In this document: piece after piece, positions 45,942 through 55,816 of the stretch
Layout: every line of letters starts with the position of its first letter
Position numbering within the stretch: position 1 is the first letter of the stretch
Source of the DNA: Mytilus edulis
Taxonomy: Eukaryota > Mollusca > Bivalvia > Mytilida > Mytilidae
DNA length: 64,000 bases
Direction: 5' to 3'
Assembly (NCBI RefSeq): GCF_963676685.1
Contig: NC_092349.1
Coordinates: 41,741,426-41,805,425 of the forward strand
Position numbers and translations under genes: made by a program
Notes under the pieces: generated by a model
The model's database searches: none
What the model saw: the letters and a program-made list of their open reading frames with translations, nothing else
What the model was told of the DNA's origin: nothing

Positions 45942-46059
45942 GTCTACAACACCCGGTATTCCCAGGCGGTCACCCATCCAAGTACTAACCGAGCTCGACG
46001 CTGCTTAACTGCGGTGATCGGACGAGAACCGGTGTTTTCAGCGTGATATGGTCGTAGTC
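45942..46059 (-). rRNA. 5S ribosomal RNA, unit 29, 5' end rebuilt by transposon A
   Basis: The transposon replaced everything upstream of 5S base 6, but its terminal bases supply GACTAC where the gene has GTCTAC. The 118-base RNA is therefore reconstituted with one change (position 2, T to A), which breaks one helix I pair. The internal promoter and the T5 terminator are intact, while the native TATA-like upstream box is gone. It may be transcribed if the internal promoter suffices. Confidence 0.88.
46045..46054. repeat. 10-bp target duplication, left of transposon A
   Basis: GATATGGTCG, repeated at 49,760-49,769. In 5S numbering this is bases 6-15. Confidence 0.85.
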
Positions 46060-46110
46060 TCGATAACCCAAACGCATATTTAAATATAGCGTCTGGGGTG
46101 ATTAACCGGA
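46055..46110 (+). repeat. Left terminal inverted repeat of transposon A
   Basis: Beyond TAGTCTCGAT it holds TAACCCAAACGC (46,064-46,075) and, inverted, GCGTCTGGGGTGA (46,089-46,101), so the terminus can fold into an imperfect hairpin. Confidence 0.7.
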
Positions 46111-46469
46111 CTGGTCAGATATATATAGGGGGCGTAACAAATAATTAAATATAGAACATATCTATAAATAGCACTTCCGTTATCCCCATTATATTTAAAC
46201 AAAAAATAACAACAGTAAACAGTGTAACGTTCCATTTATATGTGACTATTAAAACTGACATTCTTGTAGCTGATCCTATGTTGCCCAACTTGCAGATGGG
46301 CAATGTTAAAAAAAAGAACGATAAAAAAAACTGTAATTAGCGGCGATCTTTTTTTCTGAATTTTGTACACATGTATAAGAAAATTAAAGACATGATTTTT
46401 TTCGTGGGAAAAATTTGGTTGATTATATCATATAAGGAAACACTGTAGCATGACTGTATAGTGCCCTCC

Positions 46470-46565
46470 TTATAACAAGTTCTGGATCCGCCACTGGTCG
46501 TGTATAGAGGATACCACGCTCTCTGCGCGCTAAGAGAGGGATCCGTAGGTGGAGCGTTGTACATA
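46470..46565 (+). repeat. Short repeat with GGATCCGCCAC motif inside transposon A
   Basis: TTCTGGATCCGCCACTGGTC and, about 45 bases later, AGGGATCCGTAGGTGGAG form a loose inverted arrangement. The reverse complement GTGGCGGATCCAGAA resembles a motif at the ends of small invertebrate repeats. The minus-strand frames at 46,337-46,719 cross this region and look spurious. Confidence 0.35.
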
Positions 46566-47613
46566 AAGCAATACAATATACCTTAATTTTCTGGTGAGTT
46601 ATAATTTCTCGAACATGTATCCCCAACGGGCTATAATTTAGGACCTCATCTTTATAATTATTGTTATTTTTTTTCGTCCTGAACATTACACTATTTACCA
46701 CAAGACTATAACAAAGCAACCCAAAAGAAAAGTCAATCTATTTTTATATTTTAACGCACCACGTTTAATATTCTCTCATCGTCATGCTATAAACTACCAT
46801 TTTTCTCTATTTTCATAGTATAGCACACCACTATATATATTCTCTATTCTTTATATTGTATCACATCGTTCTGAACATGCATGAAATATTTGCCATTTTA
46901 CGTTAAGCAACCAACAGTCGGTATATTGTAGCCACGTTAGTCTGTATTCCTTATTTTTAATTTTTATCCATTTTTCTTAGTTTTGTCTCATTCTTATTTC
47001 TGTAAATTCTTGTTATAATTTATGCTTTCCTTTTTATAATAATCTTTCAGATATCTGACGCACTTACCTTACGCGAAAAGCACACATCAAGTTACGTTTA
47101 TGGAAAGAAAAAACAACTCAAACAAATACTAAGATTACAATGTAGAAAACCCTGCTTAACAACTTATCACTGCAGATCAGTGAGATCACACAATGAGTCA
47201 ACTCAATTTTTATTTACAAAATTAACTGATCTTAAAATTGCTAACGACAGAATAGTCTGAATGTTTCACCAATAATCTATATCGCCTAATCCTTTTGGGA
47301 AGAAAACATTTGTGGACCAACCTTCACACAATACCACTTTGCCAGTCTCCGTGTCTATGAAGAAATACAGAAGTTAACCAGTCATTCATGAAACCTAATA
47401 CTCTTTGAATGCATGTTTTAATCAATCACATGGAAAAGAATTAGATGAAATGGGATTTATCCCATACTGCATAGTAACTTGTACAAAAAATAACTGAAAA
47501 GTGTATTCTCCTACTACAAACTATTATAATATCCATCATGACTTTTGTATAAAAGGGCAGCTTCACAAAAACAACAACTTCGAATTCTCCTGTACATGTG
47601 AACCTTTATATAC

Positions 47614-47810
47614 AATAAGGAAATTGGTATGATTGCTAATGAGGCAACAACCCAGCAGAGTTCAAATGACATGGATATTCGCAAATATAATCACTGCTCG
47701 GCCTCAAATATTAAGAAAACTCCATACCATATAGTTAACTGAGAAGGGCCAGACATGTAAATGAGATACAACGCAAACGTGAAAACTGTTAAATTGTTTA
47801 TATGATTTTT
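47614..47810 (+). repeat. Degraded mussel-type interspersed repeat inside transposon A
   Basis: ACAATAAGGAAATTGGTATG, AATGAGGCAACAACCCAGC and CCATACCATATAGTTAACTG align with a repeat I associate with Mytilus (a fragment also lies at 2,804). It is older than the transposon's duplication, since copy B has the same bases. Confidence 0.5.
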
Positions 47811-48252
47811 AATTTGTTAATACAAATCTTAATTCTCCGGCATATCTGACAACAATGTGTTTCTTGATGTTTGTTTTATTTACTTAATATATGTCTGTGT
47901 ACCTTTTTTCCCTTTGTGGTTGCTATCAAAATAATGTTAACCCAACATTTTTGATACTGTGATTTATTTAAAATGATTGCTGCTTCAGTAATTAAAAAAA
48001 AATCTTTGAATCTTTTTTCTTATAAAATTGAAGCTGTTTATGATACAATGAAAATTCTAATATTTATATAGATTTTTTTAATTCTTCACATTTTACACAT
48101 AACATCTGTGTCCCGAAATCATCATTGGTTTGTCTACAAAATAAAGTAAATGTTAATAAAATCATATTAATTTTTGGTCACCAGCATAGCATATATGAAA
48201 AACAAAATGTTTGGAAAAAAACATCATACAGAAATATACATTTAGAAATGTC

Positions 48253-48395
48253 TTGCTGCAAGCTGAATCCCGCTACGGGGTGCGATATTATTTCGCTGTG
48301 GTGATGACACGACCCATTGGTGGCATTGGGTTGTTTCCTGCTCTTTTGTTGGGTTGATGTCTCTTTGACATATTCCCTGTCTGTATTTTCTATCA
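48253..48395 (+). repeat. Divergent copy of the 145-bp terminal module inside transposon A
   Basis: The order of landmarks (AGCTGAATCCCGC, TTTCGCTGTGG, GACCCATTGGTGGC, GTTGATGTCTCTTTGACATA) follows the modules at 6,430-6,577 and 10,645-10,790. The 108-residue minus-strand frame here is antisense to this repeat. Confidence 0.5.
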
Positions 48396-49689
48396 AAATC
48401 ATGCATGCATTTTTATCATTGTTAAAGGCCACACAGTTGCCTATACTTGCTCTCATCCACCTCATTTGAACCTCATTTGAACTTAGGGTGGATAGTTGTC
48501 TCATTGGTATTCATACCGCATGTTCTTATACTTGTATAATGTTGACCTTTTGGTACTTTTATTCTCAACAAGATGTCCTGTTAATCATGTTGATGTCTAC
48601 TTTTGGTAATGTATGTCATTGGGTTCACCGGTTGCTGCCTCATTGACACCTCCTTTCATTGATGCTGCATCTATTGTTTTACTGTCTTGTTTTGCATAAA
48701 AACAAATTTTCAGTGTATTCCTCGTGCCATGGTTTTGTTTCAAGGTTTAGATAGCCAATTGGTATATATTCACTGATAGTATTTGTATTCTTTTATGGAC
48801 TTTTTTTAGTGTGAAAAAATGCCTCTTAAAAGTGCAAAAAAGTATTTTTCTTTTTTAAGTTGACCAGTCCAGACTTGGTTTACTAACAATTTATTTAAAT
48901 TACTTTTCATAACAACGTGTCCCACTCCTTATATGTTTGTATAAGCTAAATGCATTTGTTTAAAAAAAATCGAGCATAAATCATTTTGACCGTTTGGTAT
49001 ATGTACAAAATCAGTGGCATCTTCTAGATATACTTTGTTTGTTTTTCTTCTGCTTATGGTTTTGAATTGCGTTCCCTCCTTCAAATGTGAACAACATTGC
49101 GCATCTCTCCCCCCCCTTTTTTTTTTACACATATCAAGATGCAAACTCCTTTATACACTACATATAAATACAACAAACTTATGATCTTGGATGAAGTTCA
49201 TATTTCGGCGTCATATCACTTTTCCATCAAGTATTTTTAAAGTTAACAACCCCAAAATGTATTTATAGCGTACACACGACTGTTCGAGTGGTCCCAGTCA
49301 ATATAAAAAATGCCATTTATTGTATAATTATTAACTTGCTTACGTAGCACGGACATGCATGAAAGAATATAACTACTTGATGTTTCAGTTTGCATTAAAA
49401 TTTATGTAACAGTTTGTGTTGTTATATCATCTTACCAAGGTTTGATGTGCTGTTATTTTCCTTCGCGGTCATGGAAGCCATGCTGTCTGGTGTTTTCCAC
49501 GACTTGTATGTCGTCACAAAAAAAATATAAATAGCTTTAAACAACAATCGGTACCACTCGGGCTTTTCAATAGTAATATCGTAATATAATTTCTTCCGAA
49601 GTCAATAACCAACTTCTTGGTTATTCGTCTTGGACATTATCTTTAAAAACAAGCTAAAAAAGCCGATACTATTCCGAATGTCATAAATT

Positions 49690-49759
49690 ACCATTTTTAT
49701 ATCACTTGTCATCCAGACGCTCTACTTTGAAAAATAAAGCGGCTGGATGATCGAGACTA
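49690..49759 (-). repeat. Right terminal inverted repeat of transposon A
   Basis: TCATCCAGACGC (49,709-49,720) and GCGGCTGGATGA (49,739-49,750) form an inverted pair with one mismatch, 18 bases apart, just inside the terminal ATCGAGACTA. This subterminal hairpin corresponds to the weaker one at the left end. Confidence 0.7.
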
Positions 49760-49774
49760 GATATGGTCGTAGAC
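49760..49774 (-). pseudogene. 15-nt 5S stub right of transposon A
   Basis: This is the first 15 bases of the 5S gene (GTCTACGACCATATC on the minus strand), left over by the insertion and including the target duplication. The native upstream TATA-like box is still attached here, so a Pol III transcript starting at this orphan 5' end would read into the transposon. Confidence 0.85.
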
Positions 49775-50080
49775 ACTAAGGTGAGCAAAATAAAGGAATA
49801 TAAAGCTAAGAAACGCGGGAAGTATATATATGGAATCATCACTTTGATATTGAAATAGAAACTGTTTTCGACATGAGATTTTTATACAGAAAACTTATGA
49901 AACGGATGAAATTTATACAGATATGAGATCAATCGATGAAATACAGTTTGCCATTTGTAGTTTCTGTCCTCCATAATTTCAATTTTCAAGTTCACTAGAA
50001 AGTTGATTTCAAGGATATGTGCGAATTTACAGAAACGACGTCCACGAATTACATGGGTATTAAAATGCACAACTACATAC

Positions 50081-50153
50081 GCCTCCGTGGCCCAATGGAT
50101 AAGGCACCGGCCTCCTAAGCCGGGGATTGCGGGTTCGAGTCCCGTCGGAGGTA
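50081..50153 (+). tRNA. tRNA-Arg(CCT), unit 29
   Basis: Intact. Its partner 5S (45,942) now lies on the far side of transposon A. Confidence 0.96.
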
Positions 50154-50663
50154 GACAATTTTTACTAGCGTTACAACATATTCTGCCTAAATGCACTTTT
50201 TCACAAAGATCCGTTGAAAAAAATGCTGTTATTGTAGCTACATAACGGCATTTGAAATTAATTTTGTGCTTCGAAAGACTTACCAAACATGCAGCCATAA
50301 CCTTTCAGCGTCCTCGAATTCACCCTAGCGTCGCTATGACAATATTCGACAATGGAGAGGATCGACGTACTTCCTTGTGAAGTCAGACTTCAGTCAAAGC
50401 GCAAATTAACGATTGTAAACTGAAAATTTCGTGTTTTTTCCTAATTTGACAAATTTACCGGTAAAGTTATATTCGTTCGTTACGACTTGTAGTGACTTAG
50501 GAATTCGTCTGTCGACCTTTTTATAACAGTTTTATCAAGGTAAATATGAACATGCCGCGGGACAAAATAAAATGAAGGTCCCGGGAAAATGAAAATAAGA
50601 GGACAGGTGAAGGAGCTAGAAGAAGATATATAGGAACACACAGAGAAAATTATAAAAAGGAAT

Positions 50664-50781
50664 GTCTACAACACCCAGTATTCCCAGGCGGTCACCCATC
50701 CAAGTACTAACCGAGCTCGACGCTGCTTAACTGCGGTGATCGGACGAGAACCGGTGTTTTCAGCGTGATATGGTCGTAGAC
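50664..50781 (-). rRNA. 5S ribosomal RNA, unit 30 (C105T variant)
   Basis: A single change at 50,677 (CACCCAGTATT on the plus strand) gives T instead of C at 5S position 105, near the 3' strand that builds helix V/I. It is not seen in the unit at the equivalent place after transposon B. Confidence 0.94.
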
Positions 50782-51087
50782 ACTAAGGTGAGCAAAATAA
50801 AGGAATATAAAGCTAAGAAACGCGGGAAGTATATATATGGAATCATCACTTTGATATTGAAATAGAAACTGTTTTCGACATGAGATTTTTATACAGAAAA
50901 CTTATGAAACGGATGAAATTTATACAGATATGAGATCAATCGATGAAATACAGTTTGCCATTTGTAGTTTCTGTCCTCCATAATTTCAATTTTCAAGTTC
51001 ACTAGAAAGTTGATTTCAAGGATATGTGCGAATTTACAGAAACGACGTCCACGAATTACATGGGTATTAAAATGCACAACTACATAC

Positions 51088-51160
51088 GCCTCCGTGGCCC
51101 AATGGATAAGGCACCGGCCTCCTAAGCCGGGGATTGCGGGTTCGAGTCCCGTCGGAGGTA
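51088..51160 (+). tRNA. tRNA-Arg(CCT), unit 30
   Basis: Intact, interior form. Confidence 0.96.
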
Positions 51161-51670
51161 GACAATTTTTACTAGCGTTACAACATATTCTGCCTAAATG
51201 CACTTTTTCACAAAGATCCGTTGAAAAAAATGCTGTTATTGTAGCTACATAACGGCATTTGAAATTAATTTTGTGCTTCGAAAGACTTACCAAACATGCA
51301 GCCATAACCTTTCAGCGTCCTCGAATTCACCCTAGCGTCGCTATGACAATATTCGACAATGGAGAGGATCGACGTACTTCCTTGTGAAGTCAGACTTCAG
51401 TCAAAGCGCAAATTAACGATTGTAAACTGAAAATTTCGTGTTTTTTCCTAATTTGACAAATTTACCGGTAAAGTTATATTCGTTCGTTACGACTTGTAGT
51501 GACTTAGGAATTCGTCTGTCGACCTTTTTATAACAGTTTTATCAAGGTAAATATGAACATGCCGCGGGACAAAATAAAATGAAGGTCCCGGGAAAATGAA
51601 AATAAGAGGACAGGTGAAGGAGCTAGAAGAAGATATATAGGAACACACAGAGAAAATTATAAAAAGGAAT

Positions 51671-51788
51671 GTCTACAACACCCGGTATTCCCAGGCGGTC
51701 ACCCATCCAAGTACTAACCGAGCTCGACGCTGCTTAACTGCGGTGATCGGACGAGAACCGGTGTTTTCAGCGTGATATGGTCGTAGAC
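51671..51788 (-). rRNA. 5S ribosomal RNA, unit 31
   Basis: Unchanged gene. Confidence 0.96.
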
Positions 51789-52094
51789 ACTAAGGTGAGC
51801 AAAATAAAGGAATATAAAGCTAAGAAACGCGGGAAGTATATATATGGAATCATCACTTTGATATTGAAATAGAAACTGTTTTCGACATGAGATTTTTATA
51901 CAGAAAACTTATGAAACGGATGAAATTTATACAGATATGAGATCAATCGATGAAATACAGTTTGCCATTTGTAGTTTCTGTCCTCCATAATTTCAATTTT
52001 CAAGTTCACTAGAAAGTTGATTTCAAGGATATGTGCGAATTTACAGAAACGACGTCCACGAATTACATGGGTATTAAAATGCACAACTACATAC

Positions 52095-52167
52095 GCCTCC
52101 GTGGCCCAATGGATAAGGCACCGGCCTCCTAAGCCGGGGATTGCGGGTTCGAGTCCCGTCGGAGGTA
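52095..52167 (+). tRNA. tRNA-Arg(CCT), unit 31
   Basis: Intact, interior form. Confidence 0.96.
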
Positions 52168-52677
52168 GACAATTTTTACTAGCGTTACAACATATTCTGC
52201 CTAAATGCACTTTTTCACAAAGATCCGTTGAAAAAAATGCTGTTATTGTAGCTACATAACGGCATTTGAAATTAATTTTGTGCTTCGAAAGACTTACCAA
52301 ACATGCAGCCATAACCTTTCAGCGTCCTCGAATTCACCCTAGCGTCGCTATGACAATATTCGACAATGGAGAGGATCGACGTACTTCCTTGTGAAGTCAG
52401 ACTTCAGTCAAAGCGCAAATTAACGATTGTAAACTGAAAATTTCGTGTTTTTTCCTAATTTGACAAATTTACCGGTAAAGTTATATTCGTTCGTTACGAC
52501 TTGTAGTGACTTAGGAATTCGTCTGTCGACCTTTTTATAACAGTTTTATCAAGGTAAATATGAACATGCCGCGGGACAAAATAAAATGAAGGTCCCGGGA
52601 AAATGAAAATAAGAGGACAGGTGAAGGAGCTAGAAGAAGATATATAGGAACACACAGAGAAAATTATAAAAAGGAAT

Positions 52678-52795
52678 GTCTACAACACCCGGTATTCCCA
52701 GGCGGTCACCCATCCAAGTACTAACCGAGCTCGACGCTGCTTAACTGCGGTGATCGGACGAGAACCGGTGTTTTCAGCGTGATATGGTCGTAGAC
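52678..52795 (-). rRNA. 5S ribosomal RNA, unit 32
   Basis: Unchanged gene. Confidence 0.96.
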
Positions 52796-53101
52796 ACTAA
52801 GGTGAGCAAAATAAAGGAATATAAAGCTAAGAAACGCGGGAAGTATATATATGGAATCATCACTTTGATATTGAAATAGAAACTGTTTTCGACATGAGAT
52901 TTTTATACAGAAAACTTATGAAACGGATGAAATTTATACAGATATGAGATCAATCGATGAAATACAGTTTGCCATTTGTAGTTTCTGTCCTCCATAATTT
53001 CAATTTTCAAGTTCACTAGAAAGTTGATTTCAAGGATATGTGCGAATTTACAGAAACGACGTCCACGAATTACATGGGTATTAAAATGCACAACTACATA
53101 C

Positions 53102-53174
53102 GCCTCCGTGGCCCAATGGATAAGGCACCGGCCTCCTAAGCCGGGGATTGCGGGTTCGAGTCCCGTCGGAGGTA
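53102..53174 (+). tRNA. tRNA-Arg(CCT), unit 32
   Basis: Intact, interior form. Confidence 0.96.
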
Positions 53175-53684
53175 GACAATTTTTACTAGCGTTACAACAT
53201 ATTCTGCCTAAATGCACTTTTTCACAAAGATCCGTTGAAAAAAATGCTGTTATTGTAGCTACATAACGGCATTTGAAATTAATTTTGTGCTTCGAAAGAC
53301 TTACCAAACATGCAGCCATAACCTTTCAGCGTCCTCGAATTCACCCTAGCGTCGCTATGACAATATTCGACAATGGAGAGGATCGACGTACTTCCTTGTG
53401 AAGTCAGACTTCAGTCAAAGCGCAAATTAACGATTGTAAACTGAAAATTTCGTGTTTTTTCCTAATTTGACAAATTTACCGGTAAAGTTATATTCGTTCG
53501 TTACGACTTGTAGTGACTTAGGAATTCGTCTGTCGACCTTTTTATAACAGTTTTATCAAGGTAAATATGAACATGCCGCGGGACAAAATAAAATGAAGGT
53601 CCCGGGAAAATGAAAATAAGAGGACAGGTGAAGGAGCTAGAAGAAGATATATAGGAACACACAGAGAAAATTATAAAAAGGAAT

Positions 53685-53802
53685 GTCTACAACACCCGGT
53701 ATTCCCAGGCGGTCACCCATCCAAGTACTAACCGAGCTCGACGCTGCTTAACTGCGGTGATCGGACGAGAACCGGTGTTTTCAGCGTGATATGGTCGTAG
53801 AC
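53685..53802 (-). rRNA. 5S ribosomal RNA, unit 33
   Basis: Unchanged gene. Confidence 0.96.
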
Positions 53803-54108
53803 ACTAAGGTGAGCAAAATAAAGGAATATAAAGCTAAGAAACGCGGGAAGTATATATATGGAATCATCACTTTGATATTGAAATAGAAACTGTTTTCGAC
53901 ATGAGATTTTTATACAGAAAACTTATGAAACGGATGAAATTTATACAGATATGAGATCAATCGATGAAATACAGTTTGCCATTTGTAGTTTCTGTCCTCC
54001 ATAATTTCAATTTTCAAGTTCACTAGAAAGTTGATTTCAAGGATATGTGCGAATTTACAGAAACGACGTCCACGAATTACATGGGTATTAAAATGCACAA
54101 CTACATAC

Positions 54109-54181
54109 GCCTCCGTGGCCCAATGGATAAGGCACCGGCCTCCTAAGCCGGGGATTGCGGGTTCGAGTCCCGTCGGAGGTA
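54109..54181 (+). tRNA. tRNA-Arg(CCT), unit 33
   Basis: Intact, interior form. Confidence 0.96.
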
Positions 54182-54691
54182 GACAATTTTTACTAGCGTT
54201 ACAACATATTCTGCCTAAATGCACTTTTTCACAAAGATCCGTTGAAAAAAATGCTGTTATTGTAGCTACATAACGGCATTTGAAATTAATTTTGTGCTTC
54301 GAAAGACTTACCAAACATGCAGCCATAACCTTTCAGCGTCCTCGAATTCACCCTAGCGTCGCTATGACAATATTCGACAATGGAGAGGATCGACGTACTT
54401 CCTTGTGAAGTCAGACTTCAGTCAAAGCGCAAATTAACGATTGTAAACTGAAAATTTCGTGTTTTTTCCTAATTTGACAAATTTACCGGTAAAGTTATAT
54501 TCGTTCGTTACGACTTGTAGTGACTTAGGAATTCGTCTGTCGACCTTTTTATAACAGTTTTATCAAGGTAAATATGAACATGCCGCGGGACAAAATAAAA
54601 TGAAGGTCCCGGGAAAATGAAAATAAGAGGACAGGTGAAGGAGCTAGAAGAAGATACATAGGAACACACAGAGAAAATTATAAAAAGGAAT

Positions 54692-54809
54692 GTCTACAAC
54701 ACCCGGTATTCCCAGGCGGTCACCCATCCAAGTACTAACCGAGCTCGACGCTGCTTAACTGCGGTGATCGGACGAGAACCGGTGTTTTCAGCGTGATATG
54801 GTCGTAGAC
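54692..54809 (-). rRNA. 5S ribosomal RNA, unit 34
   Basis: Unchanged gene; 3' flank with the GATACATAGG variant otherwise seen at units 22 and 24-26. Confidence 0.96.
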
Positions 54810-55115
54810 ACTAAGGTGAGCAAAATAAAGGAATATAAAGCTAAGAAACGCGGGAAGTATATATATGGAATCATCACTTTGATATTGAAATAGAAACTGT
54901 TTTCGACATGAGATTTTTATACAGAAAACTTATGAAACGGATGAAATTTATACAGATATGAGATCAATCGATGAAATACAGTTTGCCATTTGTAGTTTCT
55001 GTCCTCCATAATTTCAATTTTCAAGTTCACTAGAAAGTTGATTTCAAGGATATGTGCGAATTTACAGAAACGACGTCCACGAATTACATGGGTATTAAAA
55101 TGCACAACTACATAC

Positions 55116-55188
55116 GCCTCCGTGGCCCAATGGATAAGGCACCGGCCTCCTAAGCCGGGGATTGCGGGTTCGAGTCCCGTCGGAGGTA
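55116..55188 (+). tRNA. tRNA-Arg(CCT), unit 34
   Basis: Intact. A private change follows in the 3' spacer (GCTGTAATTGTAG near 55,265). Confidence 0.96.
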
Positions 55189-55698
55189 GACAATTTTTAC
55201 TAGCGTTACAACATATTCTGCCTAAATGCACTTTTTCACAAAGATCCGTTGAAAAAAATGCTGTAATTGTAGCTACATAACGGCATTTGAAATTAATTTT
55301 GTGCTTCGAAAGACTTACCAAACATGCAGCCATAACCTTTCAGCGTCCTCGAATTCACCCTAGCGTCGCTATGACAATATTCGACAATGGAGAGGATCGA
55401 CGTACTTCCTTGTGAAGTCAGACTTCAGTCAAAGCGCAAATTAACGATTGTAAACTGAAAATTTCGTGTTTTTTCCTAATTTGACAAATTTACCGGTAAA
55501 GTTATATTCGTTCGTTACGACTTGTAGTGACTTAGGAATTCGTCTGTCGACCTTTTTATAACAGTTTTATCAAGGTAAATATGAACATGCCGCGGGACAA
55601 AATAAAATGAAGGTCCCGGGAAAATGAAAATAAGAGGACAGGTGAAGGAGCTAGAAGAAGATATATAGGAACACACAGAGAAAATTATAAAAAGGAAT

Positions 55699-55816
55699 GT
55701 CTACAACACCCGGTATTCCCAGGCGGTCACCCATCCAAGTACTAACCGAGCTCGACGCTGCTTAACTGCGGTGATCGGACGAGAACCGGTGTTTTCAGCG
55801 TGATATGGTCGTAGTC
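55699..55816 (-). rRNA. 5S ribosomal RNA, unit 35, 5' end rebuilt by transposon B
   Basis: Same situation as the unit 29 copy: GACTAC instead of GTCTAC at the 5' end, everything else intact, native upstream region replaced by transposon terminus. Confidence 0.88.

Larger units (their letters stand above)
23239..46054. repeat. 5S rRNA / tRNA-Arg tandem array, block 2 (units 7-28 and 5S of unit 29)
   Basis: This is the longest uninterrupted stretch. From unit 10 on, copies are nearly identical. Exceptions seen are a 6-bp loss (CAAGGTGAACATG instead of CAAGGTAAATATGAACATG) before the 5S of units 20 and 23, which makes those two repeats 1,001 bp, and a GATACATAGG variant before the 5S of units 22 and 24-26. 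Confidence 0.95.
46055..49759. mobile_element. 3.7-kb TIR DNA transposon in the 5S gene, copy A (non-autonomous)
   Basis: The ends are inverted: left TAGTCTCGATAACCC, right (reverse complement) TAGTCTCGATCATCC. The first ten bases are perfect, with further similarity (CCA..CGC, then GCGTCTGG.TGA) out to about 50 bp. The 10-bp flanking duplication confirms cut-and-paste insertion. No transposase is present: the longest frames (46,423-46,719 and 48,178-48,504, minus) carry no motif and overlap older repeats. Inside are a fragment of a common mussel repeat (47,614-47,810) and a divergent terminal module (48,253-48,395). A 10-bp duplication fits Mutator-like elements best. Dada elements also target multicopy small RNA genes but usually make 6-7 bp duplications. 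The superfamily is undecided. Confidence 0.85.
49760..55811. repeat. 5S rRNA / tRNA-Arg tandem array, block 3 (six units between the transposons)
   Basis: Six 1,007-bp repeats plus the 10-bp duplication separate the two transposon copies. All have the interior spacer form, which ties this block to the interior of block 2. Confidence 0.95.

Noticed and set aside
46337-46719. Two overlapping minus-strand frames (79 and 98 codons) in the transposon
   Set aside because: They overlap each other in different frames, cross a short repeat and have low-complexity composition.
48178-48504. 108-codon minus-strand frame in the DNA transposon as a possible transposase remnant
   Set aside because: It is antisense to a common interspersed repeat module and shows no DDE-type or zinc finger motif. 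The identical frame in copy B adds no independent support.
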